Positions 37,001 to 49,861 of a stretch of DNA of 64,000 bases are shown here, piece after piece (positions within the stretch are counted from its first letter, which is position 1; each line of letters opens with the position of its first letter). This DNA comes from Whitmania pigra (taxonomy: Eukaryota > Annelida > Clitellata > Hirudinida > Haemopidae), in the NCBI GenBank assembly GCA_021613335.1, contig JAJTWR010000299.1, forward strand, positions 1,723,001 through 1,787,000, in the 5' to 3' direction. Both the position numbers and the translations under genes were made by a program. The notes below the pieces were generated by a model. It saw only the letters and a list, made by a program, of their open reading frames with translations, was not told the origin of the DNA and did not search any database.

Positions 37001-40000
37001 AACCTTCGTTACTCTCCTGCTTCACACATCCAGAGGAGCGTAAGTCCTGCTTATTCAAATTCTTTAAACGTTTCTGATATTTATCCACTTCAGTTTATTT
37101 AAATAATCAAAGATTAGAACCTTTGTTGATATTTTTGTGCTTTGAAATAAAATTTTTACTTAATCATACGAAGTTTGAGTTTATAAAAATTGAAAAATGC
37201 TCTCATCAATTATTTTCAAGAAGAACAATTGCAGTTGCAGCACTTCACAAAATTATAATTAAAGTTTATTGGGTGTTAGTTATTTTATGTTGAAGACCCT
37301 CTTTATGAAGTTTTGCCAAGGTTTGTCATTTTGAGTTTCATTTCTAATAGACATTCCATGTTCAAATTATTGATTTTATGCATTTTTATTAATTATATTT
37401 TTTATTTAGCCTCAGTTTAGTAATAATTTCTCCAATAATAACTATTTTCTTCATTACAAATTTGGTCTTGCATTAATCATGTCTATTTTACATTTTTAAG
37501 AACTTCCATTGATTATTAATAAGTTTTTTAAAGTTACCTTTTGATAAATTGATAGTCCTTGCTATGAGAACCCATTTCTTCTAAAAAAAAAACCTGAAAT
37601 CAACCCATAAAATTCAAATTCAAAGGCATTTAATTCCATAACTGAGTTTAACAAAAATTATTTTACATATTTTAGGATAAAGTTGCATTTGAATTATTCA
37701 AAATATTTGTTAACTTTTAATTTTTAAAACTTGCAGGGAAGGGCAAGCATCATCTGAAGAATGGATTAAATTATATGGTAAATGCAGTGGCAATGAGATA
37801 TACCACATCAGGCTGTGTGATAGCAGATTTTTTGGAGAATATAAAGATAAATCTTTTACCTTTGCTTCATTTCATGCTCATCGAAAGTTAGTGCACTAGA
37901 TGGTTTTTAAAATAACTGAAAGTTATTACAAAAAAACGTAATATTTGGACTTTCATAAATTAGCAAAATAACATGTTTATAATTGATCATTTCTTAAGAT
38001 ATGGAGTCTCATTGGTTGGAGTTCAATCTTCTTTTCCTGGATCACCCCTGCTGTTAAATCCTGGTCCTTTGCACATCATGTCTGACACTGACATCTGTTT
38101 CTACATGGCTATAACCAAAGAGGAAAACTCTACTTTTGTTCCATCACAGCCAGACAACTCTGGCCTTGTTTCAAACTTGGGTGCTTCTTTTAGAAGGAGA
38201 TCCATGAAGGTTTTGAACAAAGGAGCCAAGAAGGAGTATATGTTCAAAAGAACTTCTGTTGCTGATGTTGGCATCCATATAAACAGTTAGTCCAAACAAT
38301 TTTAATAGTATACTAATTTTCAATGATACATCTTTTGATATTTGTAATTATGTAAGCAGATTTTATTTTCACAATTGATTTTTTAAATTAAACAGTTAAG
38401 CCTTAAAAATTAATTTCTGTTGTGTGAAATGGTTATTTATTAGTAAACAATTTATCAGAACCAGCAGGACCAAAGCCCCCTTCTTCACCAATGAAACAAA
38501 GGACTCCCCTGCTCTCATCTGAGCCATCTGACAACACAAAATATTCTTCAACAAAAGTAAATAAACCATCTGTACTTTTTCAACACCCCATAGAACAAGT
38601 TAAGAACTCGCAACCACTATCCACACCGATGGAGTGCAAAAATCCAGCCATCAACAACAACTGCTCTTCAAACATTACACTCACATATCACAAGTCGTAT
38701 GCCAAACCAGCCAACCTTGCCTCTGAGGAGAACTCAACCAGTGAACTTGATGTGGACTACGATGAAAAGGAAGATGATGAGGAGGATGAGGAGGATGCTT
38801 TCAGTGATGAAGAAGAAGAAGATGCAGAAGAGGCCAGAGATAGGAAGGCTAATGACGCACCTAATTTAAAGGAGTTAGTACAAATTTAATTTACAAACAT
38901 TTCTCTATTTCGCTAAATTTAAAGAGAATTTTGCGGGTTTTTTCATAGTAGCCTTTATTGAAAAAAAAAAAACAGAATGAGAAAACAATTTATGAGGCAA
39001 GAGGTTGTCTTAAGGAAGTAATTATTCCTACCATCAGACTAACCCCAAAAACACAAATGAAAATTTCAAAGTCACACTCCCTGATAATCAATAATTAAAC
39101 ATTATTTACAAAATCATCAAAGATAAAATATTTTATTAATTAATTAATCTATTAAGCATTTTTAACACTAATTGAACCAGTAGGTAAATAGACTAAGTTT
39201 GGTCTAAGTCAACGTTAGTCACACCTTTCGGCAGCTTTCATGAAAAATCTTTTTTAATATTGTTTTATTCAACTCCATTGCAGTTTGTACACTGGCATTC
39301 CACCAATCACTCCATACATTGGAACAAGTCCAATCCATTGTCATCTCATGAAATCGCCAAGACCTCTATGCTGTCTCAACCTCACTAAGGTAATTAGGTC
39401 ATTATCATCACCTTCATCATCACTGCCAGTTATTTCTATCACGTTCAGTGTGAGATTAAATCTCTGATATGCTTTCAATAGGCTTGCACGCACTGCTCAT
39501 ACGTTCACGCGCACGAGTACAAGTGGTCAAACCGTAGTGTGATTGTGGCTGCAGATCGATCCAGCAATGCCCTCTTCAACTTCATAGTTCCTCTCAGGTC
39601 ACATTCGAGACATAAAGAGCAGCTCCATCCAATTGTGCTCCTCCTCGAAGAAAAGTTTGTTTTCCCGCAAGAGTGAATGCGATTAAAAATAGAACTGCCT
39701 GATTGAGATTGTGTTGCGAGACTGAAAGTGATTAATTCATGAGTTTCACAGTCATATGATTATTTATTTGGACAATTGCCAATTTAGAAAAGATCAAAGT
39801 GTACATTACAAGTAGGTTGTAAGTTATGATACTAGTTAGATTATATTCAGTGCAATATAAGTTCATTTAAATAGTTTAAATTCATACTTAATTATGGTTT
39901 GAATTGTAGATAATAACTAGTTACTTGATACCAATGTAAACTATTCAGGCCGAATCTTACCTTCCTGGAAACAATCTGCCACTTTCCTGCAGTTTACTGG

Positions 40001-42768
40001 ATGATAGGCAGTATTGATAGGTCAGGAAATGATGTCATATAGATCAGTGGTTCTCAACCTTTTTTTTGCCGCGGACCGATCAATGCCTGATAATTTTACC
40101 GCGGACCGGGAGGGGGGGCGTGGAGTGGAGTTGAATATTACGTAATAAAATTATTTATTTATTTATTTAACCGGTCGAAGGGCTGAACAGCCACTAATAC
40201 GACCAGCCTCAGCAAAAACAATATAACCAATACAACATCGAGCGAGGAAAAGCAGGTTACAGATTAGTCTGTAATTGTTAAAAATTTTGAAAAATCTATC
40301 TCGAGGATTAATGCTCTGAAACGAGAAAAAGTGCCAGCAGATACCACCTCATCTGGTAGGGAATTCCAGACAGCAACAACTCTGTTCAAAAAAAAATTTT
40401 TAGCAGCATTTGCTGAGCACTTCCTCGCACGTAACTTAAAGCGGTGTCCCCGTGTTCGATTGTACTGTGCAAATTGAACAAAATTTAAAAGATCACTATT
40501 CACAAGACCATTCAATAATTTAAACAGAAAGCAAAGATCAGTAATTAAACGTCTATGTTCGAGTGTTTTGAGCCCTAGCATCTTAAGTCTGGCTGGATAT
40601 GGCCGGTGACGAATGGTGGGAATTACAAAAATTAATTATATAATTTCCTAAGTTGATCGTTATTAACTCAATAATTTTGCCGAACACGCTAAGAAAGAGA
40701 TGGCAGCGGATTGTTCTCAAGCCCTATAAACTATTTTAATTTTTTTAATAAAATGGAAATAATTTATTGTTCCTTGGGCGACCCGGTACCATTTGATTCA
40801 CGGACCGGGGTTTGAGAACCACTAATATAGATAACTGAAATTAGATGAACTGCTTAATTTTATGTCAATTACGATTGGACAAGATTGGACGATCTGTTCC
40901 TGGCTGGGATTCAAATTGCTGACACTGTGGTCGTTGTGAACAAGGAAAGTTCAAATGCCGGACAGGAGGAGACACTAGCAGACTGCAACACCATTGTGGC
41001 TGTGCAGTCCATGTTTCGGTAAGCACAAGAATATTTCTGCTCTTGCAATTTCATTTATGAAATTAACTACAAACAAATAAAAAAGCACTACAAAAATCAC
41101 TTTGTTATATTTTTTAAATTGCCCAAGTAATAAAAGTAGAACATTAGACATCAAGTGGTTTAAGCATTATTGTGAATTGTCAAGTTTTTAAATGACCAAT
41201 ATCACATTTAGAAATGGCTCTAATGATAAACAATACAATGTAGTCAGCATAAATGTTTCAGACTTTTCCCAAGTGCCAACATTGTCACTGAACTGTCGCA
41301 AGCCTCCAACATGAGGTTCATGCAGTTCAGAGCCAGAGACACTTACGCCTTACAACTATCAAAACTTGAGAAGGTCTTTGTTGCGACTGCTATGTGAATG
41401 TTAATATTAATTATTAAGAATAAGAATCAAAGCCTTGTTAAAATAAAAGTTGGATTGAAAGCTTTTATAGCAATTTTGAATCCTCTCCTCAAGTATCTTA
41501 AACATTGTAATCTAATCAACTTTATTAATTATTCATAATGTTTGAGAGTTGAATATTCATGAATTTCAGAGGGAGAAGGAAAGAGGCTCCCAGTTGTACT
41601 TCATGTTTCGACTTCCGTTTGCTGCTGGAAATGTTTTCACTTCCAGCATGCTGGATACTCTACTCTACCAGGTTTTGTAAATGTTTTACGAAATCTGTTA
41701 AGATATAATTACAAATAACAGAATTAATAGTGATAAATCAGTTTTCCACCAAGATACCATTATACATTTTGTATCAATGACTTCCAGAGATTACTTCAGC
41801 TGTAATAACATGTCTTTAAAGTACTACCTTGCAAATATATTTTTAGGCATTTGTGAAAGATTACGTGATCAAATTTGTCCGACTTTTGCTTGGGATCGAT
41901 CAAGAAGCTGGCTCAGGATATTTGGCTTGTGTGAGTGTTTGCATAATAAATTAATTAATGGAAATAAAAATTTCCTTATAATTTCTCCTTGATGTATGAA
42001 AGATTCAGCTTTCTGAAGAAAATCTAAGTGTTGGGACTTATGGTCTTTTGTACCAAAAGCTTTCCTCAACAACACACCAGATTCCCATTGGAATATACAG
42101 AACCATCAGCCAAAAATATGCTGCAAGTTACTCCGTCAGTACATTTTAGTTGATTAGTTTACTAATTGTAACTAATTGTATTTAATTAATGTGATTAATT
42201 TGGTCCATAATTGCCATCTCATCAATGAAATATTCATTGGTATCTTGTAACTTATATGAAAAAGAATGGTGAAGACGTGCCAGGAACAGATGAACTGGAG
42301 ATAATGCAGATGATCAGATGTAGGCTTGCAAGCTTGGGACTCCCCTCAAAAAATCCTGGTAAAGCTTAAAGATCATCTCCCATCATTAATATCACTAATA
42401 TCCTCGAAATATTAGTGTTTGTATTCTTATCAAGTCTTCGAATTAATGCACATTTCAATGGTTTTCTTCACTTTTGTCACTATAACTTTTGTTTTATCAG
42501 AGACATTAAGCTGTGATCGTGAATCAATTTCATATGTGGTACTCAACCCAGAATATGACCTGGAATTGGATAAAAACGATATCATGTTAGTTTTGAAAAG
42601 TCTGACCAGCTTCACATAGTGCTATCTTGCATATTTAACTCAAATATTAAGCAGATCTTTACTCAGTTTCTCGGAAATTTAGAATAGATTGCTAAATTTT
42701 TCAGTTATGCCATCAATCCATTTTCCTTGAGTCCTGAGGTGACAGCAGCAATGGATCAGAAGACATAA
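31051..42768 (+). CDS. SLO2: Sodium-activated potassium channel, Slo2/KCNT family
   Basis: Tetrameric K+ channel opened by intracellular Na+/Cl-. Twenty-eight exons, all phases consistent, 1181 aa (human KCNT1 about 1230): 31051-31142, 31956-32035, 33124-33229, 33296-33406, 33544-33652, 33915-33989, 34122-34205, 34272-34550, 34773-34937, 35890-35952, 36036-36109, 36289-36352, 36535-36643, 36931-37039, 37737-37886, 37999-38285, 38444-38873, 39284-39389, 39482-39654, 39949-40020, 40884-41018, 41262-41373, 41570-41671, 41847-41930, 42003-42134, 42265-42358, 42501-42585, 42705-42768. S1 is [21 protein letters not shown]2-S5 lie in exons 5-8. The selectivity filter is [12 protein letters not shown]1 starts [19 protein letters not shown], with [29 protein letters not shown] and LHTSRG. 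Exon 17 is an acidic linker (38740-38840). RCK2 follows: [53 protein letters not shown]. There is no Slo1-type N-terminal S0 segment or Ca2+ bowl. Confidence 0.96.
32283..32415. repeat. tRNA-derived SINE copy in Slo2 intron 2
   Basis: Shares TAGCGCCATAAGCGTA and CAAGCTGGGTTGTGAACACG with the copy at 35310-35455. On the minus strand it shows box A-like TTGGCTCAGAGGGTAGCG and box B-like GTGTTCACAACCC. Confidence 0.6.
35310..35455. repeat. tRNA-derived SINE copy in Slo2 intron 9
   Basis: Second copy of the family: TATAGCGCCATAAGCATAGC then CAGGCTGGGTTTCGAACACG. The TTTCGAAC block is a good box B. The intron (34938-35889) holds nothing else that I can identify. Confidence 0.6.
40045..40824. mobile_element. 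hAT element in Slo2 intron 20, perfect 8-bp target duplication
   Basis: The left end CAGTGGTTCTCAACC and the inverted right end TAGTGGTTCTCAAACC share CCGCGGACCG / CGGACCGGGG subterminal sequence. ATATAGAT flanks both sides (40037-40044, 40825-40832). It starts only 24 bp after the exon 20 donor. No hAT transposase is present; the interior is occupied by a LINE fragment. Confidence 0.9.
40144..40612 (-). pseudogene. 5'-truncated LINE 3' end nested in the hAT element
   Basis: Minus-strand frame 40581-40264 (105 aa) reads [20 protein letters not shown] and later [27 protein letters not shown] and FSRFRALI. These align with the end of the LINE ORF at 14729-15736 but are clearly diverged. Its 3' end is an (AAAT)n tail at about 40144-40160. 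Only the part beyond the RT catalytic core survives. Confidence 0.8.
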
Positions 42769-43738
42769 AAGATGTTGGAAATTTAATCATCTCATATTGG
42801 TGCTACGAATTCTTCCAAAATGTTGTCCGTGATGGAATTGTGATTGCCCTTCTGTTTGTCTTTTCGATGCACCTCCTTCAACATTTCTGACCACCAAGCA
42901 CTGGGCATCACTCCAATTCATTACAACTTTCCTTCTACAAACAGATTTGTCAAAACTATATTGGCATATCGAGCACCATATATCAGCAACAGTGGGCTCC
43001 TGATCACTTCTAGTCAAGCACATAAAGATGTTTAAATTGTTCTTTTTACTGTGCTTTGTTTGTATTTGTCTTCTCAAATCACTGTAAAGCTTTTTCATCT
43101 TTGAGATTACCTGTACAAAACTTGCCATTTTTTCTTATATCTGGAATGTTGACTGAAAACATCCTATTAGCAAGGCATTTAGCTTCTTCTTAAATGCATA
43201 ATAGATTGATTTTCTGCAAGAGGCGTTCAAAGGCACAGCAGCATGAAAAAGAAATTATTTTTGGATGGATTCTAGTCAACGATTAATTTTACTCAAAGTT
43301 TTTCATTCTGTGTTAAACACTTCTTATTGATGATTTGTATTGTTTGAAGCCTTATTTGTTGATTTACATATGGTTAGTGGACTCAATTTAGACAGCAAAT
43401 AATGTGTAACTGACAAAATAACATTAATTTTTTTTTAAAGATGTCTTTGATGGTAGAATAAAACTGCAAACAAATAATTACTTCTCTATGAAAACTGTCT
43501 GCAGAAAGTCAGAAATCTAACTGTAGGAAACACAACACAAAATGCACAAGGAATACCTGAGATAGTTTCAATTGAGTCCCAATTTTCCATTTCGCCACAT
43601 GCTCAATGTGTCATGCCACCAAAATATCAAAACAATCAAATTCTAATTTACATTTAAAGCCAAGTTTTCAATGATAGTCATATTACATTTAAGCATGCAA
43701 ATTTTCCAAGACCTCAAAAGTGTTAAGCTAAGGCCCCA
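42769..43738. other. Convergent 3' UTR region, Slo2 and USP genes
   Basis: Tail-to-tail spacer of 970 bp. AATAAA at 43457-43462 is a candidate Slo2 polyadenylation signal. A 113-codon minus-strand frame (43128-42787) shows no domain and is not annotated. Confidence 0.5.
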
Positions 43739-46700
43739 TTACCATATAGTTGTTTTTGTACGTTTGATGGAATAAAAGCCAAGGTTTTCTATCCTTAGCC
43801 TCTTCGTAGCATCAGCAAATTTTGGGATCATGCTTTTGCTTGAAATTCCATTCAATCCATTTTCACTCGTTGAGTCTACAGCTTGAGGATCCAATAAGGT
43901 AGGTAGTATTTTTGTGTAGACAAGGATGTATGCTTGGGCTTTCTGAACATCATCTAGGGATGCTTTTTGCATCTTTGCATCATTGCAGTGGAGCCATGAG
44001 TCTACAAATGAATGTAAAGAATTAATTGTAAACGAAGAACACTGAGCATGTCAATTTGTATTGGATGAGACCTGCATCATTATTCCAGCAGTAGGCTGTG
44101 TAGTGGCCAGAGCCAAACCCCCTGCCATGGTGCATAACAACAGCAGAGAGGCTGTAAATGGAATTGTCTGAATGGATATCTGAGTGGCAGAACTCAGAGA
44201 TGTTTAACTGCTGTGGGAAGGCAACATTGACAGTAATTTTGCCTCTGCTGCTCCTTCCAGACCACCTGAAAGAATAAATAGACAATAGATAATTGAGTTT
44301 TGCAAAATAATACCAGCAAGACAAGTGATAGAAACTAACATGAATCTTTTCAGGTGCAATCTCAGTACATTTGGAAGCTTGCTGATGAAAAACCTTTTTT
44401 CGGCCTCACTGTAAACTGTCAATTCTGACTTGGAGCTGGCTTCTTACAAATATTAAAATACAAATAAAACTTAGATCCTCAAGCTCATTAATAAATAGGT
44501 TGGTGATAGCTCACTATTGCATTCTTCACATGCATAGATTTTTCCCTCCAGTTTTTCTGTCTGCATAAATTGACCCAACATTTCTATAACAAAAATAAAA
44601 AAGAATGTTAAAAATCGACTCATAATGAGCAATACTTTTTAATGAGACCTTCCAGTTTGCAAAAGCCATTTGACTTATTAGAACCAATTTTTCTGTGAAA
44701 CCTCAGAGGAAATTCAAGAGACAGATCCATGAATGCTTCTCTTCTGTTTGACTCATAACCACAAGTCAAACATTTCACCTACATCAGTTAATTCACAGTA
44801 AACAACTTAAACTCAATGCTATGAAATAAATTATATTCATTTGTTATCTATAAATATTCATACTATTTGTGAATGTAACAATACCACCTGGCTAATGAGT
44901 TCTCCTTGGAATAGTTGTGTAACAATATCTTCTCCCATTGTTTGCTCACTTTTCCTCTCCTGGTCAGCATTGGCTGGTGCCTGCACTTGCTTCAATCCAT
45001 TGGCAGAATTTTTTATGTTCTCCACATCCATCTCTGATTGGACTTTATCTAGGAACTCACTGAAAATAGATTATTTTAACTTTAAAACATATTCATAATT
45101 AAAATATCACAACATATATTATGCTTTGATATTGCTAGACTTACACAACACAAATTACAACACTTATTACAACACTTATTACTTAGCTCATACAAACCAC
45201 GAAAAAAAAATTAAAAATAAAACCTGAGAAATTCTTGGGCATCTTGTTGGGAATATCCCCTGAAAAATGGAATGAGGTTCCAAACTGCATACAGCATTTT
45301 ATGTGGACTAACCAATGTCATCTTCCCTGACCACATAATCTGGAGCAGCGAATTCAATTCATGAGAGAGTGACCTGTTGGACAAAAAATTAATTATCTCT
45401 AAAACTCTGAGCACAAAATCAAACGATTTTTTAAATAAACATTCCCATCAGATTTTTACAATTTTGTCGGTGTTTTCTTTCTATTCTTTGTAGATCTGGT
45501 GGCATGAAGATTTTCAGTGGTGCTCCTGCTTGGAAGTTTAGGGGATAGATCACTTGACATCTGTGTTTCCTGAAATCCTTCAGTTGCATTAGCATCTATA
45601 TTTGTGGTGCAATGAGTTGTTGGTGAAGCATGGAAGCTGGAGGAGGGTGACTCCTTGGAAATGGTGGGGGAGGGCAAGGAATGAGATTCAACTGAAACGT
45701 GTGGATCGATTGGAGAAAGAATGCTTGTCAGAGAATTTTTATCTTCTAATTTTTTATCCAGACACCCATTCAACTGCCTTAATTTGCTTCTATTGTTGGG
45801 GTTGTTGATGCTTGCCTCTTCTAAGAAAACTCTGCTAAACTGAGAGAGATGCCTAGAAATAAATCATTTAATACATTTAAAAATAAATTACTTTCTTTGA
45901 AGCAATGTGATGTTCCATAGCAATAATTAATGTAGAGAATAACTAGCACATTACTGAAATCTTAGAAATTGACAAAGAAAAAACGAAAATCAAGAAATGT
46001 TTCCTTTGTGTTCGGGTGTTATTTATTATTATTATTATTATTATTAACATTATTAAGAAACGGTAACTAGTTGGAACTGAATTAAAATATTTGTTGATAA
46101 GCTGATATAGTTACGGTACAATAATAAGGGCATTTATGAGGTGCTATAAGCATCTTCTATGATAACATTAACACTATTTGTTTCATAATTTGCTGCAGCA
46201 TCACCCACACCATTCTTTTCATTCTAGTTATTTGCAAACAAAATCTTTTAAATCTAATTAGTATTTAGAAATTCACTTGCTCTAAGCAGAATATATAAAA
46301 ATAAGATGCAAAATCAAAAGGTTGCTCTAAAGACAACCATGCATACAGCAATCAACAGGAAAAAGTGTAATGAGAATTTAGAAAGTAAGGCATCCAAAAA
46401 CTTTGTGGCTGTGGAACCCACTTGAGAACTTGAAGAATAGAGTTCATGTAGCAGGTGTTGCCAAGGTTCTGAAGACCCACAGCTCCTGGAATGAAGTGTT
46501 TCCTGCGCTTTGATGGTGGATCCAAAGACGAAGACCTCAATCTCTTCCCATAAGTTGAATCACTCTTTTTCTTCTCATTGAGATCTTCTTGGTCACTCGA
46601 ATTTGAATTTATCTGAAAATTGATCACAGCCATGTGAGCCACACACTTATGTGGAACTATGAGAAGATTATTTTCCATGTCTAGATAACTTTTAGTAAAT

Positions 46701-48020
46701 TATTAATGATGCTAGAACAAGCAAAGATTGATAAATCAAGCTTTGAAAAACCATCATTTCTTTCCTAGAAGAAGCCACCGAAGTTTTTGATAAAGATAAA
46801 AAAAATATTTCCAAAAAGAAAAATTAAATTTCACAGGTTTACAAAAAGATGAATCAGAAAGAAAAAATTCAATAAAATAATAAAAATGTATGAACTATCA
46901 ATACTGGAGGAGAAATATTTGTTGTGACACGTCATCACCAGTATTAAGGCAGAACAAAGTGCCAATTAAATAATGAAATGACATGAAGCACTTCACTTTA
47001 AACATCATTTAAATAAATTTCTGAAGATCCAATCAAATTAAGACAAATGTAATAACAACTTGCAAATTGGTCGACTTCATCTTCCACTTATTGAAAAAGT
47101 GAGCCAGGAGGTAATACCTTAACAAATAAAATTTAAAAATAGTAACCAATGAGAAACCATAGTCATAAAAAACTTGCCATCACCTGCGAAACCACAACTC
47201 CGTATAGGCTACTTCTTCATTGTTATCCATCAGCAAACTCCTACATAAATTCAAGTAAAATTAAATTGATTAATTACCTGGAATTAAAGTTCGATGATAT
47301 TTGATATCCCAAAATGCAACAACCTTGGATTAATTTGCAGCATAGACACAATTGAGTTTGTGGATGATTTTTGAACTCTACTGCTCCTTCTGCAAGCCAA
47401 TACATCTCCACCGTGAGGTAAAGATGGTTGGTCTACTTGTGATAAACATAGATGTTGTTTTTGAGATGAGATGGCTTGAAGGCAACTTCGAAGGATTTTA
47501 ATATCTCCAGCAGCATTGTCATTCAGGACATAATCATCACACTCATAACTTTTAAAATATAAAAACTCAAAGTAAATCATTCTTCATTTGATATTGTGAT
47601 TGCATATGCTCAACTGTTTAAAAACTTACCAATAGACATATTTTTCCCAAACATTCATGGAGAGAGGATGCTTAAAATAAATTTTATTAAAACTTGAAGG
47701 TAAGTTATTTTATTTATAAAAAATAACTCTGCCCACTTTGTGCGTTTCATAATGCAACTTTATGTGTTCATCCAAATACTTGCCACAAGCCACATGAGAA
47801 CAGCTGAGACAGGCCTTAAAAAAAGACAACCAATCTTGAAAAAATGACAAGATCAAAAGTGTCCAAGTCAATCGTCCGTTTTTTTACTTCATCAAATTAT
47901 TAGAAAACTCACCCATATATTTTCACACGCATCGCAATTAATGCACTTCCATTTTTGAGAATTGAGCACAGAGTGATTTGATGAAAGCCGTATTTTTTGT
48001 ACATGGCGACAAGTATTCAT
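43739..48020 (-). CDS. USP49: Ubiquitin carboxyl-terminal hydrolase, USP44/USP49 type
   Basis: Nuclear cysteine deubiquitinase; vertebrate relatives act on histone H2B and the spindle checkpoint. Fifteen exons (minus): 48020-47913, 47814-47737, 47670-47630, 47548-47324, 47240-47184, 47117-47060, 46612-46422, 45852-45460, 45373-45224, 45059-44888, 44778-44649, 44583-44515, 44442-44340, 44265-44072, 44001-43739; 743 aa in one frame. The N-terminal zf-UBP finger is [51 protein letters not shown] and [19 protein letters not shown]. The Cys box is [20 protein letters not shown] (catalytic Cys). Then [33 protein letters not shown], a CxxC pair ([15 protein letters not shown]), [17 protein letters not shown] and the His box [17 protein letters not shown], with HCND supplying the third residue. 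All catalytic residues are present. Exon 8 adds a Ser/Pro/Thr-rich insert. USP44 and USP49 diverged in vertebrates, so the symbol stands for the pair. Confidence 0.95.
46022..46050. repeat. ATT microsatellite
   Basis: About nine ATT units in USP intron 7. The remainder of the intron 45853-46421 is unremarkable. Confidence 0.8.
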
Positions 48021-48710
48021 TTCATGTGATAAGTGGTCAACCAATATTGAGGCGATATTTGACATACGTAGCAGCGATTTCGATGCTGGATAATCTCTTT
48101 AATTCTGCTCGAAACAAAATCCTTCATGTGCGATCCTTAACTCTATTCCAATTTTTATATAATACAGTACGAAAAACTCTATAATTTTCAAAATATTGGT
48201 ATTTCAAATGCCAATAAGGGTAATAAAAACGGTAGCACCAAAAGTAGAGATATAATAAGTGTTCTCTAGTAATTCTTAACTGAAGACAAAATTACTGACA
48301 TTTTAAAGCAAATATTTATTAACCTATTAATCCATTTAAGTTCGTATAATTAATAATTTGTGCATTCGAAAAATTCTGAAAACATTTTCGACCAAAGCGA
48401 GTAGCAGTAGCAGTATTCAGGAGATGCTTCAAGAGTGCTGAAAACTGAAATTTCTTGTGCAATTAAGTATGTAGAATAAACTCTTCGTAACTTATAGAAA
48501 CTTCTATTTGTTATTCAAGAAGACTAAAATTAAAATTTTCTAAACCTAACTGAGCCTGCAAAGAAAGACTTATTCAGTTGGAACGCAGTAGGATTCACTT
48601 GAAACATTGAATTGATAAGTTGGTTCAAATATAGAAAATGTGTTTTCAACTCATTTAAATAAACGGCCAATTCCGCTAAATTTACTGAATCCGTATGTTA
48701 GTTTTACTGT

Positions 48711-48900
48711 CATATTTTGACTTGTCTTCCGCCAGCAGACACTTATATCATGGTAAAAACCTAGTCTTTAACGTAGCTGAAGTTAGCAGACACTTAAATT
48801 TAATTTCTAATGCGAAATTTCAAATCATAATATTTGGAAACTACGTTTCAAATGCTTTTCAAAAATGTTTATAAATCAATTGACGGAAGATTTTAAAATT
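48711..48900 (+). repeat. Left arm of a 190-bp inverted repeat pair
   Basis: Sequence from GACTTGTCTTCCGCCAGCAG to the run ending ACGGAAGATTT is repeated in inverse orientation at 52155-52365 with roughly 85% identity by eye. Translated, it gives the same peptide (DLSSASRHLY, then FQIIIFGNYVSNAF) as the right arm, but with stop codons. 48021-48710 has nothing recognisable apart from the expected USP promoter. Confidence 0.75.
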
Positions 48901-48935
48901 TTTGAAGTTATTAGAAATTTGAGGAATTCGTTCAA

Positions 48936-49600
48936 AAGTCTTCTTACTCAGTAACTACAATTTTTCGACTGACGAAATGTGCATCAAAATGTTCGTTAAG
49001 ATTTCTACTTTCCAAATATGTATACCTTATTAGCCGAAAAAGATGTGGAACAACATAAGTGCTTAAAATATCGCGAGACATCTTAAGCGGAGGTCCTTCC
49101 ATTAATGGAATGTCTTGCAAGTCTTCTTACTCAGTAACTACAATTTTTCGACTGACGAAATGTGCATCAAAATGTTCGTTAAGATTTCTACTTTCCAAAT
49201 ATGTATACCTTATTAGCCGAAAAAGATGTGGAACAACATAAGTGCTTAAAATATCGCGAGACATCTTAAGCGGAAGTCCTTCCATTAATGGAATGTTTTG
49301 CAAGTCTTCATACTCAGTTACTAGGACTTTACGACTGACGAAATGTGCATCAAAATGTTCGTTAAGATTTCTACTTTCCAAATATGTATACCTTATTAGC
49401 TGATAATTTTGGGGAACAACATAAGTGCTTAAAATATCGCGAGACATCTTAAGCGGAAGTCCTTCCAGTATTTAATTGCCGTACGAGTTCTTTTACTCAA
49501 TAATCACGAAGTTTAGACTGATCAAATAAATGTGCATCAAAATGTTCCTTAAGATTTCAACTTTGTTTTATAAACATATTCGCTTATGGATCTGCATAAA
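48936..49600 (-). repeat. 183-bp tandem array, about 3.6 copies, coding-like on the minus strand
   Basis: Copies start at about 48938, 49121, 49304 and 49487; each step is exactly 183 bp (61 codons). The first two are nearly identical, the third slightly diverged and the fourth much more so. Minus-strand reading gives a module with MSRDILSTYVVP, IRYTYLESRNLNEHFDAHF, VSRK and EDLQNIPLMEGLPLK. One uninterrupted pass through two modules is open at 49447-49127. Copies 1 and 2 share the same TAA stop and copy 4 has a TGA, so this is probably a decayed repeat gene or satellite. The peptide is not recognised. Confidence 0.8.
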
Positions 49601-49861
49601 TACCAAAACATCCCAATCCTCGAACGCTAGTATTTACATGCTTGCATTTTATCATGTCGAAAATGAACTAAGCTTCCGATATTATGTCATTGATGAAATC
49701 CAATTTGGAAGCCACGGTCGTAAATAGACCATAAGCAATTAGATTCGTAGTTATCATAAAGAGTAAGTTCCTAAAGTAGCTTCCTTGCTTAGGCAGGCTT
49801 CCCGTCCTTTGAAGTATTTGATTTGCGATAATCCCATCATTAATTTTGGTTTCAACAGAAA

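Noticed and set aside
42787..43128. 113-codon minus-strand frame starting MASFVQVISKMKK
   Set aside because: It lies in the Slo2/USP convergent 3' region, has no recognisable domain, signal or splice context, and a plus-strand frame of similar quality overlaps it.
48936..49600. Regular repeats considered as a CRISPR array
   Set aside because: The whole 183-bp unit repeats with no unique spacers, and the genome is eukaryotic.
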